In this document: in pieces, positions 59,854 through 64,000 of the stretch
Position numbering within the stretch: the first letter of the stretch is position 1
How the letters are laid out: every line of letters starts with the position of its first letter
DNA from: an uncultured Candidatus Saccharibacteria bacterium
GTDB lineage: Bacteria > Patescibacteriota > Saccharimonadia > Saccharimonadales > Saccharimonadaceae
Length of the DNA stretch: 64,000 bases
Reading direction: 5' to 3'
Assembly: GCA_938033875.1 (NCBI GenBank)
Contig: CALHKG010000014.1
Span: 133,490 to 197,489 of the forward strand
Made by a program: the position numbers and the translations under genes
The notes under the pieces: generated by a model
What the model was told of the DNA's origin: nothing
What the model saw: only the letters and a program-made list of their open reading frames with translations
The model's database searches: none

Positions 59854-61143
59854 CTATTCCGTTCTTAACGCCTCAATTGGATCTAATTTTGTTGCCTTGC
59901 GGCTCGGCAACCAGCCAGAAAGTACCGCCATAATCATCAGTCCGATTATCAAAAGTCCCATTTGCAGAGGATTGATGACTAATAGATTCGTACCTTGCTC
60001 CAACTTCAGAAAATTAGCAATCATAGGGTTAAGTAGCGACATCAAACTCGCCAAACCAACGCCGATCAAACCGCCGAGAAGCCCAACCCACGCCGCTTCG
60101 TATCTGAACATTTTACCGATATCACGACCTCGCATTCCCAGAGCTTTCATTAGCCCAATCTGACTAGTTCGCTCCAGAACCGAAATGTACATCGTATTAA
60201 CAATTCCAAACACGCTCGCAAGCAGCGCCAAGCCACCAAACCCAATCAGCGCCATTTGGGCCATATTCACAAAAGTCAGCATAGCCTTGCGTACATCCTG
60301 AACCGAAGACGCCATGTAGTCCTTACCAAGCTCACTCTTCACCGCCTCAACATTTTTCTCATCATCAACCGACGCAATTACGTAAGAATAATCATTAGGC
60401 AAATCTTTAGGGTGACTAAAGTCGTAAATATCCTTAGCGTCGTCCACAGAAACGCGCACGGCTGGCTGATAAAACAGAATCGTGTCCGAAGGTTTATCGA
60501 CTGCCGCAACTTTCAGAGATATTTCCTTGTCAGCGTTTTTGCTCGGCGAATCTCCTTTTTTCAATCCCAGCGTAATCGTTTGTCCAATTGCTGATTTTGC
60601 ATCACTAAATCCCATTTCTTTTACGTAAGATTCCGGAATAACAACCTCGCCCTTTTTCGGCATAAAATTGTCCAAATTACCAGCCGCAAACTTCATTCGA
60701 GTTTTATCAAACTTCACGGTTACACTCGGCACGAATTTTTTGTCACTTGCCGAACTTTTGGCGTATAAAACTCCATACATAGAATAAGCTGGCGTCACTT
60801 TTTCTATGTGCGGAACTTTCTGTATTTTTTTCACATCGTTATCAGTCATCGAATATTTTTCTATCGACTTAGACTGATTCTTTTCCGTATCTTCCGAGTC
60901 GCTATATTCTGGAAGATTGCTATCAGGTCCTGATGAGGTCACTTTTTTATAGACCGAAACAGATTTTTTATCGCCAGCCGCGTCGACCATGCTGTTCGTA
61001 TACAGCCGACCACCTTCTCCAGCCATCAGCGCCAGACCAATTGTAAACGCCCCAACTGAAATTGCCAGCGCGGTTAAAATCGTGCGACCTTTTGATTGCC
61101 CCAAATTTCGACCGGCGCGTTTAATAATGTCAATTCTTCTCAC
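59854..61143 (-). CDS. ABC transporter permease (MacB/FtsX type)
   Basis: A 429-residue permease: one N-terminal membrane segment (about 20-40), a large extracytoplasmic domain (about 45-290), then three segments (about 300-415) with the FtsX-like ERTSQIGLMKALGMRGRDI coupling helix and a final PSRKATKLDPIEALRTE. This is the MacB layout, moving peptides, lipoproteins or antimicrobials rather than acting as a classical importer. GTG start with AAGGAG six bases upstream. Confidence 0.92.
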   Translation of the reverse strand: MRRIDIIKRAGRNLGQSKGRTILTALAISVGAFTIGLALMAGEGGRLYTNSMVDAAGDKKSVSVYKKVTSSGPDSNLPEYSDSEDTEKNQSKSIEKYSMTDNDVKKIQKVPHIEKVTPAYSMYGVLYAKSSASDKKFVPSVTVKFDKTRMKFAAGNLDNFMPKKGEVVIPESYVKEMGFSDAKSAIGQTITLGLKKGDSPSKNADKEISLKVAAVDKPSDTILFYQPAVRVSVDDAKDIYDFSHPKDLPNDYSYVIASVDDEKNVEAVKSELGKDYMASSVQDVRKAMLTFVNMAQMALIGFGGLALLASVFGIVNTMYISVLERTSQIGLMKALGMRGRDIGKMFRYEAAWVGLLGGLIGVGLASLMSLLNPMIANFLKLEQGTNLLVINPLQMGLLIIGLMIMAVLSGWLPSRKATKLDPIEALRTE

Positions 61144-61163
61144 ATTAAGCTCCTTGTTGATTT

Positions 61164-61207
61164 ATTATACATAGTACTATGTTATACAAGGTACCTTAAA
61201 TTGTCAA
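61164..61207 (-). promoter_or_regulatory. Promoter and PadR-type operator of the ABC/PadR/PspC operon
   Basis: Minus-strand TTGACA (61202-61207) and, 17 bases on, TAACAT (61179-61184); a second TATAAT lies at 61164-61169. The perfect palindrome ACATAGTACTATGT (61169-61182) overlaps the -10 region and AAGGTACCTT (61188-61197) lies in the spacer. PadR proteins bind ATGT/ACAT dyads, so this is the likely autoregulatory site. Confidence 0.65.
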
Positions 61208-61280
61208 GGTATTTTTAAGACAACATTTGAAAGATCATAGATTTTACCCGATTAAGGTGCACTATTTTCGACGTTTAGCC

Positions 61281-61304
61281 CTAACTACCATATTCTTCAG
61301 ACAT
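61281..61304 (-). CDS. Seven-codon mini-ORF with perfect ribosome binding site (tentative)
   Basis: AGGAGG seven bases before an ATG opens a frame MSEEYGS then TAG, 24 bases after the CNNM/CBS gene. An overlapping frame from 61291 encodes MVVRAKRRK. The perfect ribosome binding site suggests translation, but the product is so short that a decayed gene, a leader, or chance are all possible. Confidence 0.25.
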   Translation of the reverse strand: MSEEYGS

Positions 61305-61327
61305 TTTATAACCTCCTCGATTTAACC

Positions 61328-62281
61328 CTATTCCTCATCATACTCATCTTCAATCTCTTGGTCCAGAATCTCTTCAATCACGTCTTCTAGCGTAATAATT
61401 CCCAGCTCCGCCTCATCGTCCATCACCACAAACAAATGATTGTGCGTTTGAATGAATCGACTTAAGACCGTATCCAGGCGCGACCTCTTGTCAATATCGT
61501 AAATTTTATCGCGGTACAATTGGCTAATTGGCAACGGCAAATCTCGTCCAACGATATCCTTCACGTATAAAACTCCAACCAATTCCCCGTCAGATTGAAC
61601 CGGAATTCGCGAATGTCCAGCGTGCTTAATCTGAGCGAGTAAAGTCGCGTCCAGCTCGTCATCCAGATCCACGACGAAAACCTCGCTCATCGGCGTAACC
61701 AAATCGCCAGCCGTCTTTTTACTAAACTGCAGCGCTCCCGCAGCAATGCGACTTTCGTCATAATCAACCGGACTATCCGACCTAACGGCGTGCTCGTGAA
61801 TAATCTCCTCCAGCTCCTGATGAGAATATAATTGCGGCGTTTCCTTACCCAACCAACGATTCAACAATTTCGACATCGGCTGAGCAAGCGGCCAAAATAG
61901 CACGTAAATCACGTCAAGTAGCCAAAAGAAATATCGCACAAATCGATATCCACGCTGCGAGAAAATCGCCTGCGGTAAAATCTCGCCAAACATCGTAATG
62001 AGGAGCGTCGCAATCAGACCGCCAACCACGCCATTCGTCATATTGCCAAGCAAAATCGACATCGCGGTATTCACGCCGACGTTGCCGAGCAAAATACAGA
62101 AAATCAAATAATAGCCGTCTTTTCGATATCGATACACTCGCGCCGCAATTTTGTCGCCCTGCCTGGCCTTTCGCTTCAAGTCATCAGGCCGCGCCATCAT
62201 TAAACCAATATTCAGACCGGAAAATAGCCCAGAAAGCGCCAATAGAACAGCCGCCGCCAGCCATAATAAAATATTAGACAT
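61328..62281 (-). CDS. CNNM (DUF21) and CBS-domain membrane protein, CorC/HlyC-like
   Basis: A 317-residue protein with a DUF21/CNNM membrane part (about 1-150, three to four segments, LSGLFSGLNIGLM and LLGNVGVNTAMSILLG) and a CBS pair (about 185-310: VTPMSEVFVVDLDDELDATLL, HSRIPVQSDGELVGVLYVKDI). The C-terminal CorC_HlyC domain is missing and replaced by an acidic tail (EIEDEYDEE). The family is linked to magnesium or other cation transport. Confidence 0.9.
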   Translation of the reverse strand: MSNILLWLAAAVLLALSGLFSGLNIGLMMARPDDLKRKARQGDKIAARVYRYRKDGYYLIFCILLGNVGVNTAMSILLGNMTNGVVGGLIATLLITMFGEILPQAIFSQRGYRFVRYFFWLLDVIYVLFWPLAQPMSKLLNRWLGKETPQLYSHQELEEIIHEHAVRSDSPVDYDESRIAAGALQFSKKTAGDLVTPMSEVFVVDLDDELDATLLAQIKHAGHSRIPVQSDGELVGVLYVKDIVGRDLPLPISQLYRDKIYDIDKRSRLDTVLSRFIQTHNHLFVVMDDEAELGIITLEDVIEEILDQEIEDEYDEE

Positions 62282-62372
62282 AATTACAAACCTCTACTCT
62301 GAATCGCAGCTAAAAACAGCCTGCCAGAAAATAACTCCAATAAAAAATCCATATCTTTAATTATACCAAATT

Positions 62373-64000
62373 CTACCAGCCGCCGCCTCCGCCGCCTCCT
62401 CCGCCGCCGCCAGCGAATCCACCACCAGACGAACCGCCAGAAGTCGAAGAATAATCACTAGCATGACCAGCCGCCGTCGACAAACTGCTTAGCCCAGACG
62501 AAAACGCCACAGCATTGAATGCGCCCCGCCCAACGTACCAATCTGGCGCCTCGCCAACTTGCTCGTAATATTTGCCCATCTGCTTGCTCCAATTTTTCTC
62601 TTGCCCAAACAACACGGCGTAAGGCAAAACTCTTTCATATAATTTAACAAGTTGCTTTTCGTCATTCACATCAACAACTACTTTTTCCGTGCCTTCAGGA
62701 CTTTGTAGAATATTCAATCGCTCAGCTTCAGCCACGCCGATATACATTTTCAATCCTTCCAAATATCGCCTCAAGCTCAAACCATCATCAGTCAGCGACC
62801 AACCTCTGGACGCTAAGACGAGCATAATTGACATAACAAGGAGCATCGGCGACAAAAACAAAACAGCCAACACAAGAACTCGCTTAAACCATCCTCTCAT
62901 TATTCGTCTCACTTCTGGATTTTGCTCGCATAAACCATATTTCCCTCTGGCTAGCGTCTCCAGATTTTTATCATCGTCACGTGTTCGCGTCATGTATTTT
63001 ATATTATTTTGAAGATTTTTCAGATTTAGGCGTTGACCTGGTTTTGGAATAGATGAACTGTCAAACATATCCTGGATAATTTCAATTTCCTCGGCTTTAA
63101 GTTCCTGCAAATCTTTAATAATTTCAATCTCATATTGCGCACCGCTAAACAGCGAAGATTTTTTCACTTCATAAATTTTAATATAATGCCGAACCGCCAG
63201 GTCTAATAATTGCGCGACCTTTGGCAAGCCTTTAACCTTGAATGGGTCGTATTTTTTCAAAACATATGTCGACATCAAAACGCTAATATCCTCTGGCGGT
63301 AAATATTCCGGTGGAATCGGTTTTAATTCCTTATCTCTGCCAACCAACCGCCTATATCGAATTATTAGAAAAATCACCAAAGGTGTCGCGATTGTATAAG
63401 CTAAAATCTGCATCAAATGCCAAATTCCAATCAACTTTTCCATCAGCGTTTCTTGATATCCAGAAAAAGTCCCGCTCTTAAATCCAACCGCCACAGTTAC
63501 GCCTTGTTGACGACTCAACTTATCTATTTTCGCAGCAATCCGGCTCTCATCTTCGCTCAAGTCGCATTGCGTCGTCGAGCCTCGACTGCCGACATAACAA
63601 AAAGCTTTCCCTTGCCTTGCCGCAGCCACAGACTTATCAAGTTTCACAGAAATTTGCACATTTTCCATCGGGACACGCCACTCATCGCCGATCACATCCC
63701 AATAGAACTCATCACGCCCCGTATCGCCGTAATTCTTAGTTACATCACGCTGTGTAAACTTAATAATATAAGTTTTCTCGCCTTTCACGTAAGTGTTTTT
63801 ATTACCAATTCTCAACTCATCGTCATTCCAGGAATATTCAAGCGGCGTACCATTTTCATCAGTTACAGATTGCAATGAAAAATTCGTCGAGTGATCATCG
63901 TACTTCTTAACAAAAACTGGCGCGATTCCCCGATTTTGGTTCGGCGGAAAATTAGCAGTAATTCGCCAAGTAGCTTCCAATTTTGATCGATTATCAGAGT
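62373..64000 (-). CDS. DUF2207-type membrane protein, 5' end outside the window
   Basis: The frame is open to the end of the window, so the N-terminal signal segment is missing. What is seen: an exported beta-rich domain (to about residue 170 of the visible part), a membrane segment, a cytoplasmic domain with VAQLLDLAVRHYIKIYEVKK typical of DUF2207, two further hydrophobic segments, and a Gly-rich end (GGGFAGGGGGGGGGGGW). The glycine tail is common in this family. Function unknown. Confidence 0.85.
   Translation of the reverse strand, partial: SDNRSKLEATWRITANFPPNQNRGIAPVFVKKYDDHSTNFSLQSVTDENGTPLEYSWNDDELRIGNKNTYVKGEKTYIIKFTQRDVTKNYGDTGRDEFYWDVIGDEWRVPMENVQISVKLDKSVAAARQGKAFCYVGSRGSTTQCDLSEDESRIAAKIDKLSRQQGVTVAVGFKSGTFSGYQETLMEKLIGIWHLMQILAYTIATPLVIFLIIRYRRLVGRDKELKPIPPEYLPPEDISVLMSTYVLKKYDPFKVKGLPKVAQLLDLAVRHYIKIYEVKKSSLFSGAQYEIEIIKDLQELKAEEIEIIQDMFDSSSIPKPGQRLNLKNLQNNIKYMTRTRDDDKNLETLARGKYGLCEQNPEVRRIMRGWFKRVLVLAVLFLSPMLLVMSIMLVLASRGWSLTDDGLSLRRYLEGLKMYIGVAEAERLNILQSPEGTEKVVVDVNDEKQLVKLYERVLPYAVLFGQEKNWSKQMGKYYEQVGEAPDWYVGRGAFNAVAFSSGLSSLSTAAGHASDYSSTSGGSSGGGFAGGGGGGGGGGGW

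Overview
The window looks like a piece of a Patescibacteria/CPR chromosome, most likely Candidatus Saccharibacteria (TM7). This rests on small dense genes, leaderless promoters, a reduced gene set, a standalone dcw cluster and many lineage-type hypothetical proteins, not on a marker gene. TGA is used as a stop (for example at the end of xseA), so the code-25 CPR groups are unlikely. No rRNA, complete tRNA or transposase was recognised.

Layout. 41-2603: speD, a DUF4178 gene and a membrane-anchored speE. 2604-8751: a complete type II-C CRISPR-Cas locus (tracrRNA, cas9, cas1, cas2, a seven-spacer array read on the minus strand). Its upstream region holds an orphan degenerate repeat and three tandem minus-strand promoter-plus-hairpin cassettes; another small RNA candidate lies at the far end of the array. 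8736-9889: two accessory genes (small membrane protein, DUF2726). 9890-10654: AT-rich gap. 10655-18872: the dcw division and cell-wall cluster (mraZ, rsmH, a 23-codon ORF, ftsL-like, ftsI, mraY, ftsW, murG, ftsQ) with an MraZ-type operator. 19093-23481: Pif1-like helicase, DUF4868 protein, RNase HI and a divergent RelA/SpoT-like protein.

23547-29549: a six-gene low-GC operon (GT20-like transferase, ATP-grasp ligase, NUDIX, histidine phosphatase, aminotransferase, short nucleotide-sugar dehydrogenase) lies between two identical 197-bp copies of the 3' end of yvcK, which indicates recent insertion or duplication. 29352-42412 holds housekeeping and regulatory genes (yvcK, glyS, recO, a sensorless kinase with a receiver, xseAB, rpmA). 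42454-49484 carries ftsEX with a CHAP hydrolase, an S41 protease, prfB, hpt and murD. 49521-64000 carries an M16 peptidase, secA, hpf, serS, a collagen-like surface protein, uppP, a PadR-regulated ABC/PspC operon, a CNNM/CBS protein and a DUF2207 gene cut by the window end.

Cell-wall synthesis (mraY, murG, murD, uppP, ftsI, ftsW) and its remodelling (ftsEX with the CHAP protein) are the main shared theme. Many first-in-operon genes start 6-7 nt after a TATAAT-like box, so leaderless mRNAs appear to be the rule, whereas genes inside operons have Shine-Dalgarno sites. The most unusual parts are the RNA-rich region around the Cas9 locus and the yvcK-flanked gene cassette.
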